Assembly (NCBI RefSeq): GCF_918797505.1
Contig: NC_092800.1
Coordinates: forward strand, 30,432,263 to 30,496,262
Direction of reading: 5' to 3'
Source of the DNA: Bemisia tabaci
Lineage: Eukaryota > Arthropoda > Insecta > Hemiptera > Aleyrodidae
Length of the DNA stretch: 64,000 nt
Shown: in pieces, positions 11,483-23,297 of the stretch
How the letters are laid out: each line of letters starts with the position of its first letter
Numbering within the stretch: the stretch's first letter is position 1
Notes under the pieces: model-generated
Databases searched by the model: none
Told to the model about the DNA's origin: nothing
Seen by the model: only the letters and a program-made list of their open reading frames with translations
Program-made: the position numbers and the translations under genes

Positions 11483-14400
11483 TCATCTCTTTGGATAAGG
11501 CTTTGTCAGGATCTCATAACCTTCCTCCGTGATTAGGATAGTATTTTCAAACTGAGCTGTTCTGGATCCATCTTCAGTTATTGCTGTCCATTCATCATTT
11601 AGGATTATGACGTTTGCCTGCCCTTCACTGAGTATGGGCTCAACCGTGAAAGTCATACCAGGCTCCATTTTGGCAGTGTTGCGGTTGTCTGAAAATGGAT
11701 TGGATAAAATTGAGTACCTTTAGCTCAGAGCTGTTGGACGACCTGCCATCTATGTTTACAATATTTCAATGATTCCATTTTAGACAGTTTTCTTGTCAAT
11801 GTTAATGTGACAATTGCGATCAACCTGAAAATTCTTTTGTACATACTTGTGTAGCTTGGTTACAACTTGTTTTAATTCAGGAGACTGAACATAAAATAAC
11901 CTGAAACTTTCATGATTTTTGCTCTTGTTGCGGTTTTCCAGGATTTTGGCGGCAATGAATCAATAATATAAAAATATTGTAACCAAATTAATTCTCCTGC
12001 TTCTTCAAAGAACCTTTTTCAACCTCAAGGAAAGATTTTTCAAATATTTTGAAGTGCTTAAAGTTACTGATATGTGCACGTTTAAATACTAGATCCAGGA
12101 AATGCGAGGTCGAATTAAATCATGCGTCAATTAGTTCAACGATTAAAGTCCTTATACGGTATAATAAAAAATAGAGCTCCTGATATAAGACACAGCAGAG
12201 TAATTTAATTCTTATTCTATGACGATTAAATATCATTAGCATGCTTACAAATGTGAAAAATGTCTGGCGGTCCGTGAAAATATGTTCCGATGCCATGCCC
12301 GGCAAAGACTCCTATCGACGTGTAGCCATGATCCGACGCATAGTCAGATACTTCTTTGCCTACACTGGAACAAATGTTCAATTCCTTAGAAAAATGGAGA
12401 AGGTCTGACTATTCAAAAAGGAACATTATTCAAGGGCACACAGAAACTTTTTCTTCCCTCCTCACCCGAGATACTAGGGTAAGCTTTCCTAAAAACTAAT
12501 TTTTCAGAAGTTTTACAAAAAGGTAAAAAGTATACACTGGTTAAGAATAGGCCAACACTTCAGAGCCCTTGAACTTTCCAAAATGGTTATAAATACATGC
12601 TGCCAGAAAATGTTGACAAATAGTTCAGAGCTTCCTGATTCGATGAAAAGATAGAAAGAACTTTTCAAAAAACCACTTCATTTAAAGTAGGTTTGAAAAG
12701 TTTCCAAGTTTCTCTAGGGCTCGTACAGTCATTATGAAATTCCAATGAAATTTCCTAAATTTGCAGGATAGCTTTAAAACATGGAATGGGACTAAAAAAT
12801 AATAACAATAATAGTTATAAAACCTCATCAGAGTACTTGAAACTTGACAGGAGATTTTTTGTTGGGGTTCAATTAGTTTGATCTGTCAGAGACTACAAAA
12901 TTCTCACTGGTAGCTAGAGCGCTTAATTGCATTTCTTATCTTACGTATTTGCAAAATTCTCTTACGAGATGAAGATCTCACTTGCATTCATGAAATTTGT
13001 TTGCAATGACATGTTTGCAAATTCGCAAGCGCTGCGCTTTTTAAGAGGAAAAAGGTGGTACCTTTCCTGATATAACTAAGAATTCAGGATCCCATATTTC
13101 CCGCATGCTTGAAAATATAAATACATGATATTTTTTGGCACACATGCTCACTGAAATGTCCCTTTTTTTCTGATGGCCTTCAAATACAGGATTCTAATAA
13201 AAATCATATGATTTTTTTCACACACTTCAGAGAGTATGGAAAGAAGCACTCTAACTTCCACGAGTGTTACTTTTTCTTAATTTTTGTCTGCTTACCATTC
13301 CATGTATTATTAAGCCAAAAATTAGCTTATATAATTAACATTACTTTAATAAATGATAATATCAAAACAGATAAATTACCAATTCTATAAAAGTGTTCTC
13401 CTGGTTTGCAGACTTCAATACCAGCCATCATAGCTTCTTCTGCTACTTTAACTAGCTTCTTTCCTGCCTCGTCCACATTCCCAACAAGAAAAGTCTTCGA
13501 GCAATCTCCATGAAATCCAGAGAGATAAACCTATAATTTGAAGATAAGAGATTAGTTATGAAAAACAAGCATAACAAGTACGATACAGGAGCAGGTTGCA
13601 AAAATTGTAAAATAAACTTCTTGAGCAATATTCTGATTTCCTTGCATGCACCACGTACCATCTTTGCACTTGCAATAAATCACCGGTCTACGGTAGCAGA
13701 CTAGCCTAGGCTGCTAGGACTTTGGCTTAAAGGGTCCTGCATGAACCCCATCTGGCAAAATTAGGAAATAATTTTGACCAAAGTTGAAGTCAGATGTGAA
13801 GGTACATCTGTCAAGGACTGGTATTCATGAAACTACCTACAAAAATCGAATTGTAACTTCTCGATAGCTGAAGTTAAAAAATACAGACCTTCAAATTGCA
13901 AAATTGTAAGTCTTAGCTCATGTTGAATATTTTGGAAGAAAAAAAATGAACCAACAGTTTCAATTGAAGTTTTCTATAAATTTTCTTCACTCATTCTAAA
14001 ATAAATCACAGAGTCATAAGGAAACATTTTGATTAGTTTTTTTAGAAGACAAAACATAATCGGAGCTTTTTAAACATTACAATTGAGAAATGCATTTTTC
14101 GCATTTAGCCATTGATTCGTTATTCTGAGGTAGTTTTAAGTGCAGCACATACTGTGAGACCAGCAAACATATTGGCCCTGAATATAGCTCAAACCTCAGA
14201 TCTTGTAGAGGTCCGTGAAAAATCATCAAGAGCAATGATGAAATATAAATTAAGTAGCCATATTTATGTACGATGTCGGTATATAGTCAAAACATCAACG
14301 TGATTTTACTTACTATCAACTATTTGTAAATTATGTACTTGACATATAAATGGTTTAATAAATACGGCTACAGTGCACAAATTAAGGGCTCCAAATGCCC

Positions 14401-17400
14401 AATTTGCTCCAATTGCCTTGGCCAATTGACTTTTCAAATGTAAAGGAATAGTTATGACTAGGTCAGTTGCATCATACATTAAGCAAAACAGGAACAAAGG
14501 GAGGCGCACACCATTGAGAAATGTGTATCGATAAACCTAGAGGTGAATAATTTACCGACTCTTTCAATCACTCTGTGTTGATCACCCTTGGCTTTTCAAA
14601 ACAATTTCATTGCTTCATCTACTTACAGTCACATCTACATTAATAATATCTCCATCAGCGAGAGGTCGATCATCGGGAATACCATGGCAGGCAACATTAT
14701 TCACAGACGTACAAATAGACTTAGGAAACCCTCTGTAATTAAGGGGCGAGGGATAAGCTGCATTATCTGTTATTAGCTCATGAGCAAATTTGTCAAGTTC
14801 ATCTGTTGTTATTCCTACCTGAAATAAATACAAACACAACTTTATTAGTTACTAAGACAAGGTCAGAATAGCCAAATTCTTTCAATCCGTTTCTAGTTCA
14901 TAGTGGGGCAAACACGAGACGAAAGAGCAGTGCAAAACATATGAAACAGGAGAAAAACAAGGGGAGAAAATTGCAGAGACGAGGCTAAAAACGAACATGG
15001 AAACAAATGCAGGAAGTGTAATGTCTTGCGAGATTATCAACTGCTGTAAGAAGAAATTAATACTCTAAATTTTTTTTTTTTTTCCTGCAGTTGATAATTC
15101 AGCTTTTGAAATCGAACTTTCTATGTGTCAATCTTGAGAAAAGCAGAGTTGCAAAGTTAATTTTTCAACCTTATTACACACGCTTTCAGATGAAGATATG
15201 AGACTGTTGCTATGCAAGTGTGGAAGCTGAGCTGTACGTCATTATCATTCAAAGGCATTTGATTTCTTCCACTATCTTAGCCTATGAGGAAACAAATGCA
15301 TCATCACTGATAGGATGTTGAAACACTGCTTCTAGACATTTCGTGTGATCTAACCAAAAAATTCACTTTTTAGGCCTGCTTTTCTTCAGATTGACACATT
15401 AAAAGTTTGATTCTAAAGGCTCATTATGCTCAAGAGTCCGTACGGAACATCATTACGAATAATATTGATATTTAGCCTGTGCTGAATTCCTTGGCATTGA
15501 GCGAGTAGCCCTTCAAAAAACTTCACAAAGTGGCACTGAGTTATTTTTTTATTCAGAATAATTAACTGTCAGTTTTTGAGGGTATTTAACGGAACTTCTA
15601 AGATTTTCTGTAAACTTTCAATTAATGGGCCTGTTGCAAACTTTTGCTAGAGCAAAAATAAGAGGTGTTACTCATAGAAAGTGTTTCAAAAATCACGATG
15701 AGCGCATCGGTAAAGTCTGAAATGCACTCCTTACTTCACCATTTGCATAAGAAATTTGTGTTTTTTCAAGCTTCCCGCTTCAAAAACGATACTACGGCAC
15801 GGGTGAACATCTCGTTAGAGGAGTCATTCCATCCAACCCCTGCTCACAAGGATACTACGCAATATTCAACATAACCGACGCCAATCCGCCAAAACACATG
15901 TGACGCGACGATGATTCTAACCGCCTGATAACAATCGGCGTGTTTACATTCACATTTTTCTGGCGTTGATACATATCCGCCTAGATTGACCTCGTGCTCT
16001 CCTCAATTTCCGCGTGGAAGCGTTGGCCATCTTGCGCAGGGATTGAATGGAACGACTCCTTTAACAAAATGTTCACCTGTGCCATAGTATTCTTTTTGAA
16101 GCGGGAGGCTTAAAAAACGCAATTTCTTACACAATTGTTAAGTTAGAGTTTCGATGCGTTCATGTGATTTTTGAGTCATTACCTATGAAGAACAACTCTC
16201 ATTTTTGTTCTAACAAAAGTTTGCAACAGGCCCATTGTGTTCCTTTTTGTCTGGCTGGAGGCTTAGTGAGTATCTATGGCTGGTATATTTGCATCAGGCT
16301 CCTTGGTTGTTTAAGATTATTTGTGACACAAAGACTAAAATGAGAGTAAGCCTTACGATACAAGAATAACACTTACTCTGATGATTTCTTCAATAGAATC
16401 TAGGACAAAACGAGCTAGCCTACAACTACGTCTCATTAAACCTATTTGACCCTCATTCTTCACTTCTGCCTGCCGGATTGGTGGGTTCAGAAATCTCAAA
16501 TCTGGAACTTCACCCGTTAATGCATAAGGTGGCAACGGTATGTAAGATGGCACCGTCAGTCTTTCGCTCACTTTCCCAGGCTTTACATAACTCCATGTTC
16601 TGAAAATTGAGCGAAAAAAATCAGGCACACAGAAATGTCATCAAACATCAGAAGTAATCTTTTAATTCAGCTACCATATGGTATCCTTGTCACCTTCCTG
16701 CAGAAAGATTATTGTAATTTCAAGCTCGTAAATTGTACAGACCAAGACTGAGGTGAGGTGAGGCTATATGATTGGTCAGTTTTGTCAGTCTTTGTTTTAA
16801 TTGGGCCTGAATTGGGTGCTCGAATGCCTGCAATCAACGACCTCATGAGTTTCCGAAAGTTTGCTGTCAATTTCACTTGACAAAGGTTTAATAAAGAGCG
16901 CATTGACACAACCAACCAGTTACATACCTCCATTCCACCTTAGTTTTGTATTATCCAGTTGACTAGCACAAAATTCTAATTCAGCCTGCTGAAGCAATTT
17001 TTAGTTGAATGACCTTGCTAAGCTATTTGTAGGTATGTTGGTGAAAAAAGTGCTCTAGGTTTTACAAGGAAATTAAAGTATTGATAAAATCTCCACAGCT
17101 GATGACTAAGACCTCTGGAAAGATTGATAATTTTTCCTTCTGAGAATAAGTGATAGGCTTGGTTATCTAAGACATTGAAATTAAAGTTTCTCAGGAAAAC
17201 AAAGAATAAAAGGGGAATTTTTTAAACATTGGCATTACTGAAGCACTCAGCAAAGGTGAAATTGAAGGTTGGGATTATTCAGTGTTCGAATCTCACCAAT
17301 AATATTAGGAGATCAATGTTTCAATAATTAGGGACAATATGGTTATTAAGTTTAAAATAATTTATGATGGGAACTGTACATCTTTGTGTACTTTAGAATC

Positions 17401-17820
17401 AAGCTTTTCTTACTTGATTATACATGGTCAGATTTCTTCATCCAATTGAACCCTCTTTGCGTGGTTCATTATAGATTTAGGTATCAATCTAGGTCTCAGC
17501 GTTTTCGTAGCTAGGCAGCTGACAGCACATGTTACAGCGCCAACTTCGGCCAATAATTCAATTATAATGGCACCAATGAGAGATATTTAAGCGCCTGTTG
17601 CATTTGGACACTGTCCTGAATTACTTTGTGAGGCCCTTTAAAAACTTTCTCAAGTTTCGGAAAAAAAAAAAATATTAATAAGAATTGCAATTGAAACAAC
17701 AAAAAGTCCGATCACTTACTGGGTGGATAAACATCTTTTGGAGGAGATTTGCAAAGAATTACCACAGGAAAATAGACACTCCTTGATAAGTGTGAGAGAA
17801 CTCGGAATTCTAAACATCAT
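11483..17820 (-). CDS. METAP1D: Methionine aminopeptidase 1D, mitochondrial; complete, six coding exons
   Basis: Type I metalloaminopeptidase that removes the initiator methionine from proteins; the 1D branch acts in mitochondria. Coding exons on the minus strand are 17820-17720, 16599-16377, 14818-14627, 13530-13380, 12359-12249 and 11688-11483. They sum to 984 bases, 327 residues plus TGA, with every phase matching, close to the human length of about 335. Residues 1-34 form a basic, Ser-rich presequence ([20 protein letters not shown] and on), consistent with mitochondrial import. The substrate His is H153 in [10 protein letters not shown]. The five metal ligands are D170 (INVDVT), D181 (GFHGD), H244 (AGHGIG), E276 (FTVEP) and E307 (AQFEN). 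Their spacings of 11, 63, 32 and 31 fit the family. There is no zinc-finger N-terminus as in cytosolic METAP1. The start is the first of two adjacent ATGs; an upstream ATG at 17825 is out of frame and stops after three codons. No disruption is visible. Confidence 0.95.
12360..13379 (-). other. METAP1D intron 4
   Basis: The acceptor ends TGTAG at 12360. The nearer-looking TTCCAG seven bases upstream would put a stop codon in frame, so the downstream AG must be used. I see no repeat or gene inside this AT-rich intron. Confidence 0.7.
13531..14626 (-). other. METAP1D intron 3
   Basis: Begins with GTAAGT after the codons for INVDVT and ends with TTATAG. It holds AT-rich sequence without a delimited repeat. 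The small open frames at 14112-14303 and 14306-14509 have no recognisable product. Confidence 0.7.
15105..15400. repeat. Diverged non-autonomous element, copy 2, in METAP1D intron 2
   Basis: Similar to 10045-10335. The left end contains ATGTGTCAATCTTGAGAAAAGCAG and the right end its inverted match (CTGCTTTTCTTCAGATTGACACAT), giving inverted ends of roughly 24 bases around a 290-base body. No open frame of note. Confidence 0.65.
15624..16236. repeat. 613-bp foldback element in METAP1D intron 2
   Basis: Near-perfect ends AATGGGCCTGTTGCAAAC and the complement GTTTGCAACAGGCCCATT. The arms pair with mismatches for over 250 bases, including GAGGAGTCATTCCATCC against GGATTGAATGGAACGACTCC. No transposase frame is present, so it is a non-autonomous DNA element. 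It interrupts the intron between codons 108 and 109 of METAP1D without touching the splice sites at 14818 and 16377. Confidence 0.85.
16600..17719 (-). other. METAP1D intron 1
   Basis: Runs from donor GTAAGT at 17719 to acceptor TTTTCAG ending at 16600, splitting the Gln34 codon. I see nothing else of note inside. Confidence 0.75.
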
Positions 17821-17828
17821 ACCATTGC

Positions 17829-19000
17829 CTGCAAAGAAAAGAAAGCAATCACTTATTAAGTAATAGCTCCTAATAGCGAGAAGTAGGTAGCTCCTGTTAT
17901 TTTTGGCTGATTAAGTTGATCATTATTCTCATTCCCTACTTGAATCCAGAGAGTAAAATTGAAAGTGTTAACAACAAAAATTTTGGCAACTCTCTCAACT
18001 TACGATGAATAACTCTAGCCAGCATTATCAGGGCCCATCAGAGAGTTGCTGTTATACCACCAGGAACAAATAATTTATTAGAATCTACTCATTCCATCAT
18101 CCCCTCCTTGAAAAAAATGCAGAAGACTCACTTGCATTTGTAAGAGCTGACTTGGTGCTTATATGGTCATGGTACCAATGTGACAGACCATTTTATTCCC
18201 TATTCATGGTCCTAAAATCTCTTGAGGTAACTTAGATTTGATGCAGATTTTTGAGTCGAAGATGAGACAGAGGTTTGCTTCAAGCAAATGGTAATGCGTA
18301 AAGAGGGAACAAGGCATCTATCTCTGTCCTACAGATTGTGCGATGCTAATAAAATTTGTCAAAAAACATATATTCTGGTGCGACTTACGATACTAAATTC
18401 ATACACAGTGTAACGGCAAAATCCTTAAATTATTTCAGTGTGTAGAGATATTACGGCTTTCAGACTAAGAAAGAGTTAAAAAAAAACTTAAAAAACCATT
18501 GTGTACCGAACTAAGAACGTGAATGATGTAAGATGTCACTCTTTCGCTGACCCTGAGCAATTTGAGGTGAGATTCTTAGTTAAGGACTCTTTGAAAAGAC
18601 TTGATGCAGCAGTGCAACCGAGCATTCAGTCAAGAGGATATGATAAAAAATGAACTTGAAATTATAGAAAAACTTCCTACCTATAAAATGACAGCACAAA
18701 TTATCATTTCATTTTAAAACTAGGTGACCCTCGTGTATAGTTGTTTACATTACGGAGAAACATAACCTCAATCTACAAATGAAGAGTCAAAACTCACCAT
18801 TCATCAACTCAACAAGAAACGTTCACGCGCTTTATTCATAAAAATGATCCTGGGGTCGAGAGAATTTCGTGAACTGTACTGCTCAGGTGGTAGCTCAAGG
18901 GATCATGGCAGGACTCCTGAAGAGGCCCAAAAATTTTAAAAAATTTTAAAAATTAATTTTTAAATTTTTAAATTTTATAATTTTTTTTTTAAAATTTTAG
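17829..19000 (-). promoter_or_regulatory. Upstream region of METAP1D with a candidate 5' UTR exon
   Basis: A polypyrimidine-AG (TTCTTTGCAG) ends at 17829, so the METAP1D start lies in an exon with spliced 5' UTR. A plausible upstream donor is GAATG|GTGAGT with its last exon base at 18798; the exon's beginning is not known. If these are joined, a very short upstream open frame (ATGGCAATGGTATGA) would overlap the real start. The transcription start is not identifiable. An AT-only low-complexity tract occupies about 18930-18995. Confidence 0.35.
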
Positions 19001-19099
19001 AGGAGGACGCCCGCGGGAAGTAGGAAAAAAGGTGAGCAAAAAACATTTCGGATCACATTACAAAACCTGGGGCAGTCACTCCAGTCAGTGCGTATGCAA

Positions 19100-20480
19100 C
19101 GCGGAAAAGAGGACACACAGACAAACGGACGCAAACCAACACAACACAACACACAACACAATACGGCACAACACAATACGACACAACACAACACGGAAAT
19201 AGAGCAAGAGAAAGGACCCGCATGCATGACGGCGCAGAGATACAACTATTCGTGGTTGATGGATGTCCGTGTTGCATCTGCAAAACTGAAGGCGCGATGG
19301 CGCGAGGCGTGAACGCGCAATGCTCCGTTACGCTGTATGCTGCTATCAGGTAGGTATCGCTCAGATTCGAGAGAAAACTTATAAAACGAAGCCAGAATGC
19401 GTCTTTCCTATCTTCGGCTGCGTAGACACTCGATTTTTTTCTCAAATTTTTAATTCGTCACAAAATTAATCTGAAAGAAAAAATCGATGAGACATTTAAA
19501 TAAAAGTTATGTTCATTCAGTAATCGGTATGTGTAGACCTGTAGGTATCTAAAGTTCGTATGCATTGGCACTAGGGTGTTTAGCCCTGGATAGACGATCA
19601 AATTCCGAACCACTTCCGATCAAAGTAGACATGCTGATGACTGGTGGTCACCATCTACCATCAAATTTTGACGGGCCGCACTTTTTTGTTCAAAGTAAGA
19701 TCAGAACGGAGTGCCACCATTCATCATTTCCTGCCACAGGAAACATTTCTGTCAAGTTTTCATTATAAAATGAAGCAAATTAATGAGTTTAAGACTGATG
19801 ACTCCCGACACTTTGATGCTACTTTTGATCGGAATTGGTTCGGGAATTTGATCGTCTATCCAAGGCTTATAAAAAAAAGTTCAAAAAGTTTAGGTCCCGA
19901 GTTTTTTCCCATTCCATTAGGTCCCAACATATAGAATGGTGGGAAAATTTGAACGTTCAAACGAAAAGGGGGGGGGGGGGGCTCTGGGGCAAACTATGGG
20001 CGTTCAACTAAGAAAGTTCACATTTTTTCACCTCTCTAAAGGGATCTAATTGAAGAGGGAAAATACTGGAGAACTATAAACTTTTCCAAATGTTTATTTA
20101 TTTATAATACCCTAGTGCCGGCATAAACGAGTTTCAGATACAGGTCTACAACCACATTCTAAAAAATAAATCAGATATTATATTGGGGGAAACTCAGAAA
20201 AAAATCGAGTGTCAACACAGCCGGAGTTAGGAAAGACATATTCAAGCTTCGTTTTAAAAGTTTTCTCCTGAACAGAATCTGGGCGAAACTTAGTAGCAGC
20301 ATAGAACGGAGCATTTTGAGCTCACGCCTCGCGCCATCGCATACCTTCAGTTTTGCAGATGCAACACGGACAATCATCAACCACGAATAGTTGTATCTCT
20401 GCGCCGTCATCAACGCGGGTCTTTTACCTCGTCCTTCTTCATATTGTGTTCGTTCCCATTTGTCTTATTTGCAGTGGTGC
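19100..20480. repeat. Large composite foldback (about 1.4 kb)
   Basis: The left arm (about 19110-19440) reappears inverted at about 20196-20480: GGCGCAGAGATACAACTATTCG against CGAATAGTTGTATCTCTGCGCC, and ACACTCGATTTTTTTC against AAAAAAATCGAGTGT. Inner arms also pair: TGTAGACCTGTA and GGCACTAGGGT at 19532-19576 against 20107-20150, and GGATAGACGATCAAATTCC (19584-19602) with its complement near 19840-19858. The left arm carries an ACAAC/ACACA microsatellite at about 19138-19196. The open frames in it follow the repeat and are not genes. Confidence 0.75.
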
Positions 20481-20524
20481 TTCAAAGGATACGTGAACAA
20501 CAGAGACGTAAATAGGCCTCCATT

Positions 20525-20790
20525 TTTCAACTTTTCTCTCGAATCTGAATGAAACCTCATTTGCAGTATTGCTGATAGAATAGAACAGAGCATTGTGCGT
20601 TCACGTCTCGCGCCATCGCGCCTTCAATTTTGCAGATGCAACACGGACATCCATCAAGTACGAATAGTTGTATCTCTGCGCCGTCATCAACGCAGGTCCG
20701 TCCCCTTGCATGTTGTTTGGCTCCGTTTGTCTGTGCGCTTACTTTTCTGCGCCGCGTTAAAGTCTCTGAAGTGATTCCAGCATGCATTTT
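20525..20790. repeat. Third copy of the foldback arm
   Basis: Repeats the right arm of the 19100-20480 foldback in the same orientation: CGCGCCATCGCG, TTTTGCAGATGCAACACGGAC and GAATAGTTGTATCTCTGCGCCGTCATCAACGC. It ends near GAAGTGATTCCAG, which matches inverted sequence at about 19070-19085. It is therefore an extra, separately inserted or duplicated arm. Confidence 0.7.
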
Positions 20791-22096
20791 GCCGCCTCGG
20801 CAAACTCTTGTGTGGTTTAGAATAATCGAATTTTTGAAAGATAATGTCTCAATGCCTCAAGAAACTCCCGTTTGTCGGTACGCCTACTTTTCTGCGCTGC
20901 ATTAAAATTTCTACAATTATCCTGCAAATAATCAATACAATTAATCCTGCATTTTGGTCCAGTTTTGAAAACCTTGGGTTTGAATTAAACTGTGGATATA
21001 CTGAATACAATGGTATACAATTAGTTTTTTTCTAGCATCATTGGTTCGTGAGAATATGAAATTACTAGATGACCCTTGTGTATTTTCAAGAACTAGCGCT
21101 TGTCTTTGGTAAAAATATACACACGCGGACCCTAATTTCGAGAGCCCAAAAACGGGCGGATTTTGTGCAAGCTCCTTTCTAAACACCGCAAACGAGGTAT
21201 ACCTATAATGGTTTGGGAAATTCACCGTCGGATGCTGTTGTTATTTATTATAATTCGATTTGCCTGATTCCTTGTCGTGATTTTCGATCTTAAAATGTCA
21301 GCAATTCTTCCGGAGAGCGTCGTGTCAATGCTGCACGATGGCACGAGATTGGAATCAACTGCGAGATACTTGTTTTGAGTTCAGCGTCTTAAGACTTAAG
21401 TGACTTCCAGAATTTTTGCGACTAAAATACTTTGATAGCAAATGGAGGCAATTATAGGCAGCTCAGCTCAAAAACCACCAAAAATCGAGTTACGTGGTCT
21501 GAATTTGTCTGAACTATTCGAGAGGATTTCATACAAATCTGTATGAAAATGACTCGAATTTGCGAAATTTCGCAGCCTTAGTGCGATGACTGCTGACTTC
21601 CATATTCAGCTGCCAAATTCAGCGTGTGATTCCGGCAAAAGGTGCGGATCAAAAAAATGGAGCATGGCTGACCATTTTACATTTCGATTGTTCGTCGTGG
21701 AAAATGAAGAGTACGTCAGTAAAAACCAATACATTATTCGCACCACGCAGAATCCCGCGAGGATCTCACCCAGAGATTTTTCTGTAAGTGTAATACAGGT
21801 ATTTATGATGGAGTAATTTTGAGCGGTGTTCGAGCTGACAATGCAAACCCACTCGGTGCTCAGACAGCAGGCACTGGACACACCTTCAGGCCGCGTGTTG
21901 AACTCCGAACTAGTTCATTGTGACCATTGAACTTGGGCTCCATACCACAACTCACAATAGTCTATAATCTCCCCGTAAACCAGTCTGCCAACAATCCAAT
22001 CGACATCCGAGTGAGTTCGTCCGTTTTGATGCACCCGTGTGTATGTGTCCGGATGCTTGACGGAAGTTCACTGAAAAACTGAAGCTCAGGACACAC
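20791..22096. other. No gene recognised
   Basis: About 1.3 kb without a supported gene. Open frames at 20844-21035 and 21606-21881 do not resemble known proteins. No delimited repeat was found. Confidence 0.5.
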
Positions 22097-22104
22097 GTGT
22101 ACTC

Positions 22105-22269
22105 CAGTGGCGTGGCGTGAATTGCGATGTATCGATTGTTTTGCCATTTAAACCTATGGTAAAGAATCGATTATTAAGGTGTTCGCTGCGAACACCCTGC
22201 TCATCGATCCTTTTCCACAGGTTTAAATGACAGATCAATCGATACATCGCAAATCACGCCACGCCACTG
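22105..22269. mobile_element. hAT-like MITE, CAGTGGCGTGGCG family, copy 1
   Basis: 165-bp element with TIRs CAGTGGCGTGGCGTGA and the complement ending CACGCCACGCCACTG. It is flanked by near-identical 8-bp duplications, GTGTACTC at 22097-22104 and GTGTACCC at 22270-22277. The 8-bp TSD and CAGTG-type ends suggest mobilisation by a hAT transposase. No coding sequence. The centre holds the short palindrome GTGTTCGCTGCGAACAC. Confidence 0.88.
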
Positions 22270-22310
22270 GTGTACCCTCTAACCTCGAAGAGGATCAGGT
22301 TGGTCCAAAA

Positions 22311-22375
22311 TATTGGACTACTGGACAAGGTACGAATTGAATAACATTCTGATTCGTGTTTCCGAAGCAAAATCA
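22311..22375. repeat. End fragment of the CAATGGACCACTAGACA family
   Basis: GGACTACTGGACAAGGTACG followed by ACATTCTGATTCGTGTTTCC matches the left end of the 51897-52452 element. The rest is missing. Confidence 0.6.
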
Positions 22376-22467
22376 AACACAAGAAGCAGATTTTATTTAG
22401 AGGTTCGGTACAGTTTTTGTGCCCGAACCTCCGAGCTGTCATTTTTATTTAGTTCGGAACTTCCGAA

Positions 22468-22777
22468 AGTACGCGAGATCATGGGTGTAGAGAAGGACAT
22501 CGTGCACGATATCAGGTCCAAGCAGTTGGTCTGGTATGGACATGTGCGAAGGATGGCAGACGACCGGTTGCCCAAGCAGGTCTTCGATTGGGTTCCTCCC
22601 GGAAGGCGACGGCGTGGACGTCCTGTGAAAGGTTGGCGACAAGGGGTGGAGGAGGAGATCAGAAGGTGCCAATTGCCTGATGATCTCTGGGAGGATAGGG
22701 GCAATGGCGATTGGGCGTCGCAGAGCGCGAGGCGGCGCTATAAAAGCGACTTTATGTATGTACTTCCGATTCGGTGA
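22468..22777 (+). pseudogene. C-terminal fragment of a non-LTR retrotransposon endonuclease/reverse transcriptase polyprotein
   Basis: The plus-strand frame ending in TGA at 22777 reads MGVEKDIVHDIRSKQLVWYG, then HVRRMADDRLPKQ, then PPGRRRRGRPVKGW. This is the characteristic tail after the reverse transcriptase domain of insect endonuclease-RT (RTE/Jockey-like) elements. Only about 95 residues of similarity remain. The endonuclease and catalytic RT motifs are absent, so it is a 5'-truncated relic. No poly-A tail is obvious after the stop. The upstream 50 codons of the frame are not clearly related. Confidence 0.8.
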
Positions 22778-22882
22778 CTAACGAATCGCAACGTTGGTGC
22801 GTGATTTTGGTACCACCTCGCGAGGTGGTTCCAAAAAAGGTTCGACCTATCGAAAAACAACGGACCTGATTGGTCGCATCTG

Positions 22883-23297
22883 CACTGAAAAAAAATTCTC
22901 GGCGTTTTTACCAAGGTCCGTTGGTACCTTTACCATCTCACTTTTTTTTACCAATTATTGGTAATTTTACCAAGACAGAGCTGGTAAGCTTACCTAAAAA
23001 CCGGTATTTTTACTGTTTTTCAGGTAAGAATACCACTTTTATTGGTAATCAATTCCCGGTAACTTTGCCATTTTATCTCGGTCATTTTACCACAGTCGAT
23101 AAAAATTATTGGCGTTTTTACCAAAGTACAGTAAAATTACCGAGAAAGTTCAATAATTTCACCGAGATTCTCGGTAAAATTACCAATTCCATAAATGGTA
23201 ATTTTACCAAGAAAAAACTGGGATCAAATAGAACCCTGAATTCTTGGTAATTTTACCCTTTTCTTAGTAAATACACCGAGATTTTTTTTTTTCAGTG
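22883..23297. mobile_element. MITE with CACTGAAAAAAA ends and repeated GGTAA/TTACC motifs
   Basis: 415 bp between CACTGAAAAAAAATTCTCGG and the inverted CCGAGATTTTTTTTTTTCAGTG. The interior is dominated by copies in both orientations of TTTTACCAA / TTGGTAAAA, often as GGTAATTTTACC palindromes (for example 22961-22972 and 23199-23210). No coding frame is credible. The ends match the CACTG class of TA-inserting elements in this window. Confidence 0.8.

Noticed and set aside
12360..12366. TTCCAG as acceptor of METAP1D exon 5
   Set aside because: It would add TGTAG to the exon and create an in-frame stop; the TGTAG acceptor gives the conserved protein.
19053..19445. 130-codon minus-strand frame with Cys/Val-rich repeats
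   Set aside because: Lies in the foldback arm and its ACAAC/ACACA microsatellite; no family resemblance.
22393..22704. Minus-strand frames opposite the retrotransposon tail
   Set aside because: The plus strand carries the recognisable reverse-transcriptase tail; these are its shadows.
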